Shown: piece after piece, positions 18,312-26,054 of the stretch | How the letters are laid out: the number at the start of each line of letters is the position of its first letter | Numbering within the stretch: position 1 is the stretch's first letter | Source of the DNA: Alphaproteobacteria bacterium AO1-B | GTDB taxonomy: Bacteria; Pseudomonadota; Alphaproteobacteria; Rhizobiales; Stappiaceae | Direction of reading: 5' to 3' | DNA: 64,000 bases | Assembly: GCA_001890945.1 (NCBI GenBank) | Contig: MLAX01000002.1 | Span: 806,001-870,000 of the forward strand | Translations under genes and position numbers: made by a program | The notes under the pieces: model-generated | What the model saw: the letters and a program-made list of their open reading frames with translations, nothing else | Told to the model about the DNA's origin: nothing | Databases searched by the model: none

Positions 18312-18447
18312 GATATGTCCCTTTCAAATCATAAGTTTTGAGGATGGGACATTCCGGAGTTACACCGGGACGGCGGGGCAGCATCATGCTTTTGAGCGTT
18401 GGTAGGATTTGCTCAACCCGTCGTGTGATTTGCAAGCTAGAGCACAA

Positions 18448-18462
18448 ACCTTGCGCGAAGCT
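18448..18462 (-). promoter_or_regulatory. Flagellar dyad operator upstream of flagellin
   Basis: Plus strand ACCTTGCGCGAAGCT, with CTTGCGCGAAGCT shared exactly with the flgE copy. It is 137 bp from the flagellin start, compared with 47-63 bp at the other units. If the promoter is at a fixed distance from the motif, the flagellin mRNA has a leader about 90 bases longer than the others. Confidence 0.6.
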
Positions 18463-18649
18463 TACGCCGATCATTTCAAGTTGATTCTTATCCGTATTTC
18501 AAACTGGCAAATGACACTATGCAGATTTTTGGAGGTGTTTCTGCAATCGAAAAACCTACTTCCGTCCTTTGGACCACCGATGTACGAGCAGCGTCGGTTG
18601 AACTGCCAACGGTAATTCCTTTTGCGGTTTAGTCCCTCGGCGAAACGAC

Positions 18650-18681
18650 AAAGGCGGAGCCGAAGGCCCCGCCCAAAAAAA
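18650..18681 (-). terminator. Terminator of the motE-flgH-fliL-fliP unit
   Basis: A 9-bp inverted repeat (GGCGGAGCC and GGCCCCGCC) around a 3-base loop. On the minus strand the single mismatch becomes a G-U wobble and the stem is followed by TTT, which fits termination after fliP. The other flank is a run of A. Confidence 0.75.
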
Positions 18682-18701
18682 TTCTCAAGTATTAGTTCCG
18701 C

Positions 18702-19445
18702 CTAGAAAAACGACCGCACAAGACTGCCAACCAGCAGGTTCCATCCGTCGATCAGGATGAAGAACAAGGCCTTGAATGGCAGGGAGATCACGGTCGGCGG
18801 GAGCATCATCATGCCCATCGACATGGTAATGGTAGCCACGATCATATCGATCACGAGAAACGGCAGCGCGATCAAAAACCCGATCTCAAATCCCCGCCGC
18901 AACTCGGAGATCATGAAGGCCGGAATGAGGACGCGCAGCTCCACCTCTTCGGCTGAGGCCGCCGATCCGTCGGTCACTCGGCCGGCCGCGAGATCGTCAA
19001 AAAGCACCAGATCCTTTTCGCGAACCTGGCTCAGCATGAACTCGCGAAACGGCTCGGTGATCTTCACATAGGCCTCTTCTTCGGTGATTTCGTTGTTCAT
19101 CAATGGCCGGACACCATCTTCCCAGGCCCGGTCGAAGGTTGGCGCCATGACGTAAAACGTCATGAAAAGCGCAAGCGAAATCAGGATGAGATTGCCGGGT
19201 GTCGTCTGCAGGCCAATACCGGACCGGAGAAACGAAAAGGCAATCACGAACCGGATGAAACTGGTGACCATGATCAAGATACCCGGTGCCAAAGACAGCA
19301 CCGTGAGCAAGATGATCATCTGGATGATGCGGCCCGACGCACTGCCCTCGCCTTCCGGCAGTAAGGCAGACAGGTCCGGCACCTGCGCCACTGCGGCTCC
19401 GGTCAGAGCAAACAAAGCGGCAACGGTTAAAAACAACCTCATCAT
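18702..19445 (-). CDS. fliP: Flagellar export gate protein FliP
   Basis: A 247-residue protein with a cleavable signal (end near VAQVP, residue 22) and four membrane helices. Family signatures are visible: SFIRFVIAFSFLRSGIGLQTTP followed by LALFMTFYVMAP, and a C-terminal DMIVATITMSMGMMMLPP. FliP forms the pentameric core of the export gate with FliQ and FliR. Its ATG overlaps the fliL stop by four bases. A hairpin terminator follows. Confidence 0.96.
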   Translation of the reverse strand: MMRLFLTVAALFALTGAAVAQVPDLSALLPEGEGSASGRIIQMIILLTVLSLAPGILIMVTSFIRFVIAFSFLRSGIGLQTTPGNLILISLALFMTFYVMAPTFDRAWEDGVRPLMNNEITEEEAYVKITEPFREFMLSQVREKDLVLFDDLAAGRVTDGSAASAEEVELRVLIPAFMISELRRGFEIGFLIALPFLVIDMIVATITMSMGMMMLPPTVISLPFKALFFILIDGWNLLVGSLVRSFF

Positions 19446-19939
19446 TGGATAACCACAGACTCCAGGATTACTTCGCGAACCTTGCCCTTGCTGCGCACTT
19501 TGGCGCGCTCATTTAGGTCTTCCCGCAGGTGTTGCAGGCCAACCCCGCCTTCCAGATGCGCTAGGGTCAATGTGCGCAGGAAACTCAGAAAATCGTCCTC
19601 GATCCGCTTGCGCAGAACAGACACGTCCGTATCCGGCTCGTCTTCCAGCAAAAGCGTTGCCTGAACCCGGATCCAGGTGCTGGGCGGTGTTGCCAGGTTG
19701 GTCACTAAGGGCTCAAGACGCTGCAGTCGTGTGGAAGGTGAAAACGGCAAGGTCTGACTGAAGCTCTGCGCATCCCGGATCCGGCCATGAACCGCAGTTT
19801 CGGTCATGTCGGAGACGATTTTCGCAAGTCCGGCACCGGCGCCTGCACCAATCAAACTGATCAGGATAAGCGCTGCCATGAAGTTGGATTTTCCGTCACC
19901 GGTTTCCGGCCCTTCATAGGGCACAAGACTGTTCGACAT
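19442..19939 (-). CDS. fliL: Flagellar basal body-associated protein FliL
   Basis: A 165-residue inner-membrane protein with one N-terminal helix at about residues 20-40 (ALILISLIGAGAGAGLAKIV) and a periplasmic SPFH-like domain. FliL surrounds the stator units and supports torque. The ATG at 19939 has an AAGGGA ribosome site seven bases upstream; a longer in-frame start was rejected. It lies 17 bp after flgH and overlaps fliP by four bases. The conserved late-operon position supports the call. Confidence 0.9.
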   Translation of the reverse strand: MSNSLVPYEGPETGDGKSNFMAALILISLIGAGAGAGLAKIVSDMTETAVHGRIRDAQSFSQTLPFSPSTRLQRLEPLVTNLATPPSTWIRVQATLLLEDEPDTDVSVLRKRIEDDFLSFLRTLTLAHLEGGVGLQHLREDLNERAKVRSKGKVREVILESVVIQ

Positions 19940-19956
19940 ATTCGATCCCTTCCAGC

Positions 19957-20664
19957 CTAGAATGGTGTGACGATGTCGTAGATCTGCTGGCCCCAACCCG
20001 GCTGTTGGACCTCGGAGATCCGGCCGCGGCCACCGTAGGAAATACGGGCCTCTGCGATCTTGTCGTACGGGATGGTGTTGTTGCTCTCGATGTCACGCGG
20101 TCTGACAATCCCACCGACATTGAGGATCCGCATCTCGTAGTTCACACGGACTTCCTGTGAGCCGGAGATCACCATGTTCCCATTGGGAAGCCGGTCGATC
20201 ACGATGGCAGCAACAGAGAGTTCAATCTCTTCAGACCTGTCAATGGACCCGGATCCAGCGGACGAAGACCCGGAGTTTCCGTTCAGCTCTGCCTGGCCGC
20301 CCGATGTGCTGTTATTGCTGCCGGCTGAATACGAGCCGCCAATACCAATGTCGGCAGACCGGCCGCGCTCAGACGTGTTGTCGAGTTCTGCACGGTCGTC
20401 GATCTGGATTACAACAGTCAGGACGTCGCCGATTTTCTTGGCCCTTGGATCAGCAAAGAAATTCTCACGATCATTGCGCCACAGCGAATTGTAGTCCTTG
20501 ATCCCGCCCTTGTTAAACGTGCCAAGCGGGTAAACGGTTGCAGGCCGGTTGGCCAACCCGTACCCAACCGGGGTCATTTCCGGGGCACGGCCGATATCTT
20601 CCAGTTGCCCGGCACAGCCGGAGAGCAATACGGCCCCTAAAGAAACAAGCATCAGGCGCATCAA
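19957..20664 (-). CDS. flgH: Flagellar L-ring lipoprotein FlgH
   Basis: A 235-residue outer-membrane lipoprotein with a lipobox (LLSGC, Cys at residue 17). The FlgH core includes SLWRNDRENFFADPRAKKIGD (landmark FADPRAKKIGDVLTVVI) and a C-terminal VRPRDIESNNTIPYDKIAEARISYGGRG-type segment. It builds the L-ring bushing in the outer membrane with the FlgI P-ring. Its start overlaps the motE stop by four bases. Confidence 0.95.
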   Translation of the reverse strand: MMRLMLVSLGAVLLSGCAGQLEDIGRAPEMTPVGYGLANRPATVYPLGTFNKGGIKDYNSLWRNDRENFFADPRAKKIGDVLTVVIQIDDRAELDNTSERGRSADIGIGGSYSAGSNNSTSGGQAELNGNSGSSSAGSGSIDRSEEIELSVAAIVIDRLPNGNMVISGSQEVRVNYEMRILNVGGIVRPRDIESNNTIPYDKIAEARISYGGRGRISEVQQPGWGQQIYDIVTPF

Positions 20665-21212
20665 AATCTCCGTTGTATTTCGGGGTCGGTGAAGCCCATC
20701 ATGGTCTGCGTCAGCTGCGCTGCCCTTGCAGGCTCCATTTCATCCAGGATCGCGCTGGCAACACGTGCTTTCAGCTTCAAAAGAACACCAACCGCAGCTT
20801 CTTCTTCGGTGGTGGAAAGCTGTTCTGCGGCGGCGGTCGGACGCATCCGGCCAATGATGCTGACGACCTGGTCCTCGACCTGCTCCAGAAGCTGTTCCCG
20901 GCGTTCAACCCAGGCCTCGAACTCGCGCTCCTTGCGTTGCAACTCGGCAATCCGTGCCTGGAGGCGCCCTTCCAGGGCAATCATCTTCCAAGTCTGCCAC
21001 TGGATCCGGGCGTCGCTCGCCGCTTCGGCGATGTTCTTGCAGTAAAGCTGGCTGTCACGATACGGGATGGCAGGTTGCGCCGGGACTGCTGCAGCCTCTT
21101 GCGGCTTTTGCGGCGGTGTTTGTGCCTGCGCCGCGCTCCCCGCGCAGATCAATTGAAGAGCCAGGCATGTCAGAACACCGGCTTTTCGGCATTCATCCAC
21201 GAATTTAGACAT
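20661..21212 (-). CDS. motE: MotC chaperone MotE
   Basis: A 183-residue protein with a signal peptide ending at about residue 30 (AQAQT), a charged coiled coil at about residues 80-115 and a C-terminal MgtE-N-like helical domain (ILDEMEPARAAQLTQTMMG). In Sinorhizobium MotE is a periplasmic chaperone that stabilises MotC. The ATG at 21212 is used; an in-frame GTG six bases upstream sits closer to the AAAGGA ribosome site and cannot be excluded. It is first in its unit, with a flagellar dyad 52 bp upstream and the flgI terminator beyond. Confidence 0.88.
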   Translation of the reverse strand: MSKFVDECRKAGVLTCLALQLICAGSAAQAQTPPQKPQEAAAVPAQPAIPYRDSQLYCKNIAEAASDARIQWQTWKMIALEGRLQARIAELQRKEREFEAWVERREQLLEQVEDQVVSIIGRMRPTAAAEQLSTTEEEAAVGVLLKLKARVASAILDEMEPARAAQLTQTMMGFTDPEIQRRF

Positions 21213-21263
21213 GAACACATTGTCCTTTGCGAGTGACCCGTTTGATTGGACATTCGCCGATCG

Positions 21264-21278
21264 AGCTTGCGCGAGGCT
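21264..21278 (-). promoter_or_regulatory. Flagellar dyad operator upstream of motE
   Basis: Plus strand AGCTTGCGCGAGGCT, used here as the consensus copy. It is 52 bp from the motE start and directly downstream of the flgI terminator, so it separates two transcription units. Confidence 0.62.
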
Positions 21279-21297
21279 GTTGGTGCCCTGAAAACAA

Positions 21298-21322
21298 AAG
21301 GCGCCGCAAACTGCGGCGCCTT
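21298..21322 (-). terminator. Terminator of the flgB-flgI unit
   Basis: A perfect 11-bp inverted repeat (AAGGCGCCGCA and TGCGGCGCCTT) with a 3-base loop, 34 bp after the flgI stop. On the minus strand it is followed by TTGTTTTC. This is a strong intrinsic terminator. Confidence 0.9.
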
Positions 21323-21355
21323 GGTCAAGATTGCTGGCCCTTTTGGCCAACTGGT

Positions 21356-22453
21356 TTATTGGACAACCAACTCCGCCTGCAGAGCGCCGGCGGTCTTGAT
21401 CGCCTGCAGGATTGCGATGATCCCGGTCGGGCGTAGGCCAATCCGGTTGAGCCCCCGCACCAATGTCGGAAGATCCGTTCCACCGACAACCGCAAGCCGC
21501 CCGCCGGTTTCCTGCGCATCCACATAAGTCCGTGGGACCACAACAGTCTCCCCTTGAGAGAACGGTGCCGGCTGGGAAACTTCCGGTGCTTCGGAAATCC
21601 GGACTGTCAGATTTCCATGGGTGATGGCAACCGTAGAAATCTGAACGTCCTTGCCGATCACGACTGTTCCCGTGCGCTCATCGATCACCACCTTGGCGCT
21701 CTGGTCCGGACGGACGCGGATGGATTCAATTTCCGCTATGAAACGGGTCAAGCTGACCTTTGGTGGTGGCGTCAAATCTACGGACCGGTAATCGCGTTCC
21801 TTAGCGACCCGCACTCCATAGCGCTCCCGGGTGTACCGGTTGATTGCGTCGGCGATGCGGACAGCCGTCTTGAAATCCGGATTGGAAAGTTCCAGCACAA
21901 GATCGGGAATTTGCGAGAACTTCGCCGGCAGGTTCCGCTCGATAAGCCCGCCATTCGGGATACGGCCGACGGTTGGAATTCCCTGGGTCAAGCTTTCCGC
22001 AGCACCGAGTTCTGCGAACCCGGACACTGCAACCGGTCCTTGACCTACAGCGTAAATCTGACCATCCGCCCCAAGCAATGGTGTGGCAACCAGCGTACCG
22101 CCTGCCAATGATGTGGCATCGCCTAAGGAAGAAACGCTGATATCGATGGTCGATCCCTTGCCGATAAAGGACGGCATTTCGGCCGTCACAACGACAGCGG
22201 CGACATTCCTCGTCCTGAGCCGCGTTTCGCGAACATTCACACCAAGACTGTCGAGCATGGATTGAAGAGACTGCTCGGTGAAAGGAGAGTTGCGCAGTGT
22301 ATCGCCAGACCCCTTAAGACCAATAACCAGGCCGTAACCGACCAACTGGTTGTCACGCACACCTTGCAACGTGGCAATATCCTTGATCCGCACCATCGCG
22401 GTCGCCGGTACAGCGGTCAAAACCGCCAACAGGCAAATGAAAATACGGAACAT
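21356..22453 (-). CDS. flgI: Flagellar P-ring protein FlgI
   Basis: A 365-residue periplasmic protein with an N-terminal signal peptide (about residues 1-19) and the family start VRIKDIATLQGVRDNQLVGYGLVIGL, of which RIKDIAxxQGVRxNQLxGYGLV is the visible pattern. It forms the P-ring in the peptidoglycan layer. It begins 3 bp after flgA and ends with a strong terminator. Length matches the family. Confidence 0.96.
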   Translation of the reverse strand: MFRIFICLLAVLTAVPATAMVRIKDIATLQGVRDNQLVGYGLVIGLKGSGDTLRNSPFTEQSLQSMLDSLGVNVRETRLRTRNVAAVVVTAEMPSFIGKGSTIDISVSSLGDATSLAGGTLVATPLLGADGQIYAVGQGPVAVSGFAELGAAESLTQGIPTVGRIPNGGLIERNLPAKFSQIPDLVLELSNPDFKTAVRIADAINRYTRERYGVRVAKERDYRSVDLTPPPKVSLTRFIAEIESIRVRPDQSAKVVIDERTGTVVIGKDVQISTVAITHGNLTVRISEAPEVSQPAPFSQGETVVVPRTYVDAQETGGRLAVVGGTDLPTLVRGLNRIGLRPTGIIAILQAIKTAGALQAELVVQ

Positions 22454-22456
22454 AAA

Positions 22457-22915
22457 TCAATTCTCCACGCGGATCGTGCCGTCCTGCTGAACTCTTCCGG
22501 ACACGACCAAACCGCTGTCGACGTTTCGAACACGCACGAAACTGCCCGCGCCCCCGTTTTGCAGCGCCTCAACCTGCATGATGATGACCAGACCTTGTTC
22601 CTGAAACACCAGCCGGGCCGGTTCACCCCGTTTGACGAGCAACGGTTTTTCGACCGAATTGATCGGGATCGGCTGGCCGGGCAACAGTGTGCGCCGGGTC
22701 ACCTGTCCGACCAGCTGGCTCCGATGTGAGGCGACCGCGAACTGTGTTGCTGTGCGGCTGGGGAACTTGCGCTCCACCAAGTCCCGATGGCCGATTTCAC
22801 TACCAGCTGGGATCGTTTGGCGGGCAACCGGCAATTCAATGCTCGCCGCGTATGCCGAAGGAGCTGCGGTTAGCACAAACAAAAAGAAGGCGACGCGTTT
22901 CAGGGCTTTGGTCAT
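22457..22915 (-). CDS. flgA: P-ring assembly chaperone FlgA
   Basis: A 152-residue periplasmic protein with a signal peptide (about residues 1-23, end AYA) and a SAF domain with LPVARQTIPAGSEIGHRDLVE, followed by VGQVTRRTLLPGQPI. FlgA helps FlgI assemble into the P-ring. It lies between flgG and flgI with 17- and 3-bp gaps. This short form lacks the extra N-terminal domain of the enterobacterial protein (about 219 residues), as usual in alphaproteobacteria. Confidence 0.93.
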   Translation of the reverse strand: MTKALKRVAFFLFVLTAAPSAYAASIELPVARQTIPAGSEIGHRDLVERKFPSRTATQFAVASHRSQLVGQVTRRTLLPGQPIPINSVEKPLLVKRGEPARLVFQEQGLVIIMQVEALQNGGAGSFVRVRNVDSGLVVSGRVQQDGTIRVEN

Positions 22916-22932
22916 TTCGTGAACCGCCTTTT

Positions 22933-23721
22933 CTAGCGGATGCCATTGGTCACGGTATTGGCCATTTCATCCGCCGCTTTCATGACCTTTGAGTTCATCT
23001 CATACCCGCGCTGGGCGGAAATGAGCGCCGTGATTTCCTTCACAGGATCGACATTGGACGATTCCAGATAGCCTTGGCGAACAACACCAAAGCCAGGATC
23101 ACCAGGAACACCGGCAACCGGAGCACCGGAGGCCGGCGTCTCCCGGAAGAGATTTCCACCAACCGGTTCGAGACCGACATCATTTGCAAAATTTGCGAGA
23201 GACAGCTGACCAATTTCACGTGGCTGGATCTCGCCATCGATCTTGGCATAGACCTGCCCGGTTTCATTGATCACCACTTCGATGGTCTCTTCCGGAACGA
23301 TAATTGCCGGTTCAACTGTATAACCGTCGATGGTCACCAGGCGGCCATCCGCGTTCTTGTTGAAAGAGCCAGCCCGGGTGTAAAGAGTTTCATCGTCCGG
23401 GCCGGTAATTTCAAACCAGCCACGACCGTCCAGCGCGATATCGAACTGGTTACCCGTGTTGGTCAGAGGGCCTTGCATGTGTAGTTTCCGGATACCGGCT
23501 GTCTTTACTCCAAGACCCAGCTGCGCTCCTTCAGGAACCGGATCTTCGCCGCCGCGGTTCGGCACGCCTTGAAGACGCTCTGCCTGATAAAGAAGGTCTG
23601 AGAATTCCGCCTGCGCCCGTTTGAACGACGTCGTGTTCATATTGGCAATGTTGTTGGCAACAACCTCAACATTGAGCTGCTGTGCGCTCATGCCTGTTGC
23701 AGCGATGGCAAGGGCTTTCAT
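22933..23721 (-). CDS. flgG: Distal rod protein FlgG
   Basis: A 262-residue rod protein. The N-terminal pattern is [20 protein letters not shown] and the C-terminus reads [26 protein letters not shown] (landmark [12 protein letters not shown]), both diagnostic of the rod/hook family and, with the 262-residue length, of FlgG. The ATG at 23721 has an AGGAG ribosome site, which excludes a longer in-frame start. It forms the distal rod that crosses the P- and L-rings. Confidence 0.95.
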   Translation of the reverse strand: MKALAIAATGMSAQQLNVEVVANNIANMNTTSFKRAQAEFSDLLYQAERLQGVPNRGGEDPVPEGAQLGLGVKTAGIRKLHMQGPLTNTGNQFDIALDGRGWFEITGPDDETLYTRAGSFNKNADGRLVTIDGYTVEPAIIVPEETIEVVINETGQVYAKIDGEIQPREIGQLSLANFANDVGLEPVGGNLFRETPASGAPVAGVPGDPGFGVVRQGYLESSNVDPVKEITALISAQRGYEMNSKVMKAADEMANTVTNGIR

Positions 23722-23788
23722 TTCTATATCTCCTGAATTCGCCAAATCTGATTGACGATAAAATCGCACTCGATAGAAGCGCGATCGC

Positions 23789-24127
23789 TTAGATCGTCAT
23801 CCGGCTGATTTCCTGATAGGCGTTCACGACCTTGTCGCGAATGGCAATGGCGGTCTGCAGCGTGGATTCTGCCTGCATGACAGCTTCAACAACTTGCTGA
23901 ACGGAAGCTTGACCATCGACACCGGCGATTGCGGCTGCTTCACCATTTTTCACTTTGTCGATGGCCGATTGCGAGACCTCGGCCATGGCGTCCGAAAAGG
24001 ACGGGCCGGACACAGCTTCGGTGCCACCCAGCTCAGGCGTCGAGTTCATGTAGCGGGTGGTCGACGAGGACTTTAGAATACCGTCGCTCGAGGCTACCGA
24101 TGTCAGCGCGGAGATTTCGTTGATCAT
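23789..24127 (-). CDS. fliE: MS ring-rod junction protein FliE
   Basis: A 112-residue FliE with the C-terminal family segment [32 protein letters not shown] (landmark [16 protein letters not shown]). FliE links the MS ring to the proximal rod and is among the first exported substrates. It begins 2 bp after flgC. The flgB-flgC-fliE order is the usual one. Confidence 0.94.
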   Translation of the reverse strand: MINEISALTSVASSDGILKSSSTTRYMNSTPELGGTEAVSGPSFSDAMAEVSQSAIDKVKNGEAAAIAGVDGQASVQQVVEAVMQAESTLQTAIAIRDKVVNAYQEISRMTI

Positions 24128-24129
24128 GA

Positions 24130-24546
24130 TCAGTTCCTCAACAGGTCGATGTGGCGCATGACCATTTCGCGGGCCTGCGTCATGACTTTCAAATTGGCTT
24201 CGTAGGACCGATTGGTTTCGCGCATGTCCGCGAGTTCCATCAGCGTGTTGACGTTTGGCATTTTCACATAGCCATCAACGTCCGCCGCCGGGTGGCCCGG
24301 ATCGTATTCAACGGTGAAAGGCGCCTTGTCAGTTCCAATCCCCTTGACTGCGACCAGATTGGCCTGGGTTGCGCGATTGAATTCGCTTTCAAAGGTGATC
24401 GTCTTGCGCCGATAGGGATCATCGCCGGAAGCCTCACCGGTGGAGCGGGCGTTGGCGAGGTTCTCGGAAACAATCCGCATCCGATCGGACTGAGCCTTCA
24501 GGCCGGAAGCGGCAATTTGCAGTGTGGCAGAAAGGGGGTCGGACAT
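24130..24546 (-). CDS. flgC: Proximal rod protein FlgC
   Basis: A 138-residue rod protein. The N-terminus has [22 protein letters not shown], a typical FlgC block (pattern ENLANAxSTxxxxGxxPYRRK), and the C-terminus has [15 protein letters not shown]. It lies between flgB and fliE with gaps of 19 and 2 bp. Length is normal. Confidence 0.95.
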   Translation of the reverse strand: MSDPLSATLQIAASGLKAQSDRMRIVSENLANARSTGEASGDDPYRRKTITFESEFNRATQANLVAVKGIGTDKAPFTVEYDPGHPAADVDGYVKMPNVNTLMELADMRETNRSYEANLKVMTQAREMVMRHIDLLRN

Positions 24547-24565
24547 GAGTTCAGATCACTTTGGC

Positions 24566-24946
24566 TTAGGGACGAACGGCTGCGAGGTACATTTTGTGAA
24601 ACGACTTGGCGATGCTGGCATTCAGCGAGTGGTCGCGCGCGACCTCACCGGCTTTCATCAACTCCTGCTCCAGGCTCACGGAGTTGCCGGAGTGGGTAAC
24701 GTTCCAGCTGTCAGCTTTTTCCATGTCTGAGGCTTTGGCTGCCTCCATGGTCTGGCCCAGATGGCTTCCATGGGTCGCGGTCATGGCAAGATGAGTTTTG
24801 CTAATAACCGAAACGAAAGGCTCAACATCTTTGGCACCAAAACCAGGGGTGTTGGCATTGGCGATGTTCTCAGCAATCGCGGCCTGACGGACAGACAGCC
24901 ATTCGTTGTTTTGCGAGACCAGTTTGTTCAGGAACACCGGTTCCAT
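24566..24946 (-). CDS. flgB: Proximal rod protein FlgB
   Basis: A 126-residue rod protein containing RQAAIAENIANANTPGFGAKD near residue 23, the FlgB landmark, and a C-terminal ASIAKSFHKMYLAAVRP end. The ATG at 24946 has a GGAGG ribosome site eight bases upstream; the much longer open frame upstream is not part of the protein. It is first in the flgB-flgC-fliE-flgG-flgA-flgI unit, with a dyad 47 bp upstream. fliI and flgF, often nearby in rhizobia, are not found here. Confidence 0.95.
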   Translation of the reverse strand: MEPVFLNKLVSQNNEWLSVRQAAIAENIANANTPGFGAKDVEPFVSVISKTHLAMTATHGSHLGQTMEAAKASDMEKADSWNVTHSGNSVSLEQELMKAGEVARDHSLNASIAKSFHKMYLAAVRP

Positions 24947-24992
24947 CGAATACCTCCATTCAGCCGGGATTGGTGCCAGTTCTAAAAGTCCA

Positions 24993-25007
24993 AGCTTGTC
25001 TGAGGCT
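24993..25007 (-). promoter_or_regulatory. Flagellar dyad operator upstream of flgB
   Basis: Plus strand AGCTTGTCTGAGGCT. Both half-sites are intact while the three central bases differ from the consensus, which is what a dimer contacting two half-sites would allow. It is 47 bp from the flgB start, as at flhA. Confidence 0.55.
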
Positions 25008-25125
25008 GGCCCTTTGCCAATCCGCGCCGCAAGGCCCGCACAACCTTCATGGGTGACCGATGGTGCTTCAAGATTTGAAACCGGCACACTCACATGCACC
25101 CGGATTGGAATGACCGGAGATCCCA

Positions 25126-25671
25126 ATGACCCAGCGCTGGCGCCCAATCGGCACCTCATTGACAGCAAGCCCTTTTCGTCATCGCCTTCAAAAGCGTGTC
25201 CTGAAGCCAGCTATTGTGGGGTTGGCAGCACTTGCCAGCACAGGTGTGGTGTCGTCCGCGAATGCCCAACCGGTCAATTGTGATGCCTATGCGCGCTCTT
25301 ACGCGAATTCCCACGTCAATCCCGATCCAGCTGATCTGAACATCTATGAGAACGGAACACGCGGAGCTGTGGCCGGAGGAATTTGGGATGGTCCAAGCGG
25401 CGCACGCCGGGGTGCGGCCATTGGCGGAGCGCTGAGCGTTCTCGATAACCTGGGAAGTTATCCGGCGGGCTGGCAAAGCCTTTATGACCTTGCCTATCAA
25501 CGCTGCGCCAACGAACAGTCGGGCGTTACCCACCGGCCGACAACGCTCGGCGATCCCAACTATTATGGTCGGCCCCTCATCCGGGGTCAGGAACCGCCGA
25601 CGGCCTTGGAGCCACGGCCTGAACTCGCACCGCCCCCGCCCATGCCGCCTGCGGCATCTCCCCGCCGCTGA
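25126..25671 (+). CDS. Small secreted protein with glycine-rich segment
   Basis: A 181-residue protein of unknown function. A signal peptide is visible at about residues 23-47 (LKPAIVGLAALASTGVVSSANAQ, ending ANA-Q). The mature part has a glycine-rich, possibly membrane-associating segment (GAVAGGIWDGPSGARRGAAIGGAL) near residue 80, two cysteines that could pair, and a Pro-rich tail. It is divergent from flgB, and the PilZ gene follows 8 bp later, so those two are probably cotranscribed. A GGAG ribosome site precedes the ATG. Confidence 0.75.
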   Translation: MTQRWRPIGTSLTASPFRHRLQKRVLKPAIVGLAALASTGVVSSANAQPVNCDAYARSYANSHVNPDPADLNIYENGTRGAVAGGIWDGPSGARRGAAIGGALSVLDNLGSYPAGWQSLYDLAYQRCANEQSGVTHRPTTLGDPNYYGRPLIRGQEPPTALEPRPELAPPPPMPPAASPRR

Positions 25672-25679
25672 GGTCTCAG

Positions 25680-26048
25680 ATGTTCAAAGGATTATGCTTG
25701 AACCGGCAAGCAACACTGGATGCCGTTCAAAAGCGGTTGTTTCCGCGCCGGCGCACTCGCCTGCGGCCCGCAAAACTCGCCAGCTTGACCAACGAATACA
25801 TCTGCGACTGCACCACGCGAGACATCTCCGCGGGCGGCCTTCGGATCCTGCTGAATGAAGACATACCCCTGCCGAAGGAGTTCTATGTTTTTGATGTGAA
25901 CGAGCGGACGATTGCGGAAGTCCGCCTAAGCTGGCGCGACGGACTGGAGGCCGGGGTTGCCTATCTGGTTCCCCCAGCCTCGATCAGCTTCTACGAAAAC
26001 ACCGGTGTCCGCCGCCTGGCACAACGGTTCTATGCCGTTGAAGACTAG
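25680..26048 (+). CDS. PilZ-domain protein (putative c-di-GMP receptor)
   Basis: A 122-residue protein made of little more than a PilZ domain. The c-di-GMP binding signature is present: an arginine cluster RRRTRLR (RxxxR) at about residues 23-29 and DISAGG (DxSxxG) at about residues 48-53. It should be a cytoplasmic c-di-GMP effector. It is 8 bp after the secreted-protein gene and next to the flagellar block, so a role in motility or the surface switch is plausible but unproven. The downstream gene is convergent. Confidence 0.85.
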   Translation: MFKGLCLNRQATLDAVQKRLFPRRRTRLRPAKLASLTNEYICDCTTRDISAGGLRILLNEDIPLPKEFYVFDVNERTIAEVRLSWRDGLEAGVAYLVPPASISFYENTGVRRLAQRFYAVED

Positions 26049-26054
26049 ATGCAA

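Larger units (their letters stand above)
18312..18701. other. Flagellin leader and promoter region, and fliP terminator
   Basis: This 390-bp stretch holds no gene. The first about 140 bp next to the flagellin start are likely the 5' leader, with an AGGGACAT-like ribosome site just before the ATG. A flagellar dyad is centred 144 bp upstream, much farther than at the other units. The far end carries the fliP terminator. The remaining part is relatively A/T rich and shows no other clear structure. Confidence 0.6.
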
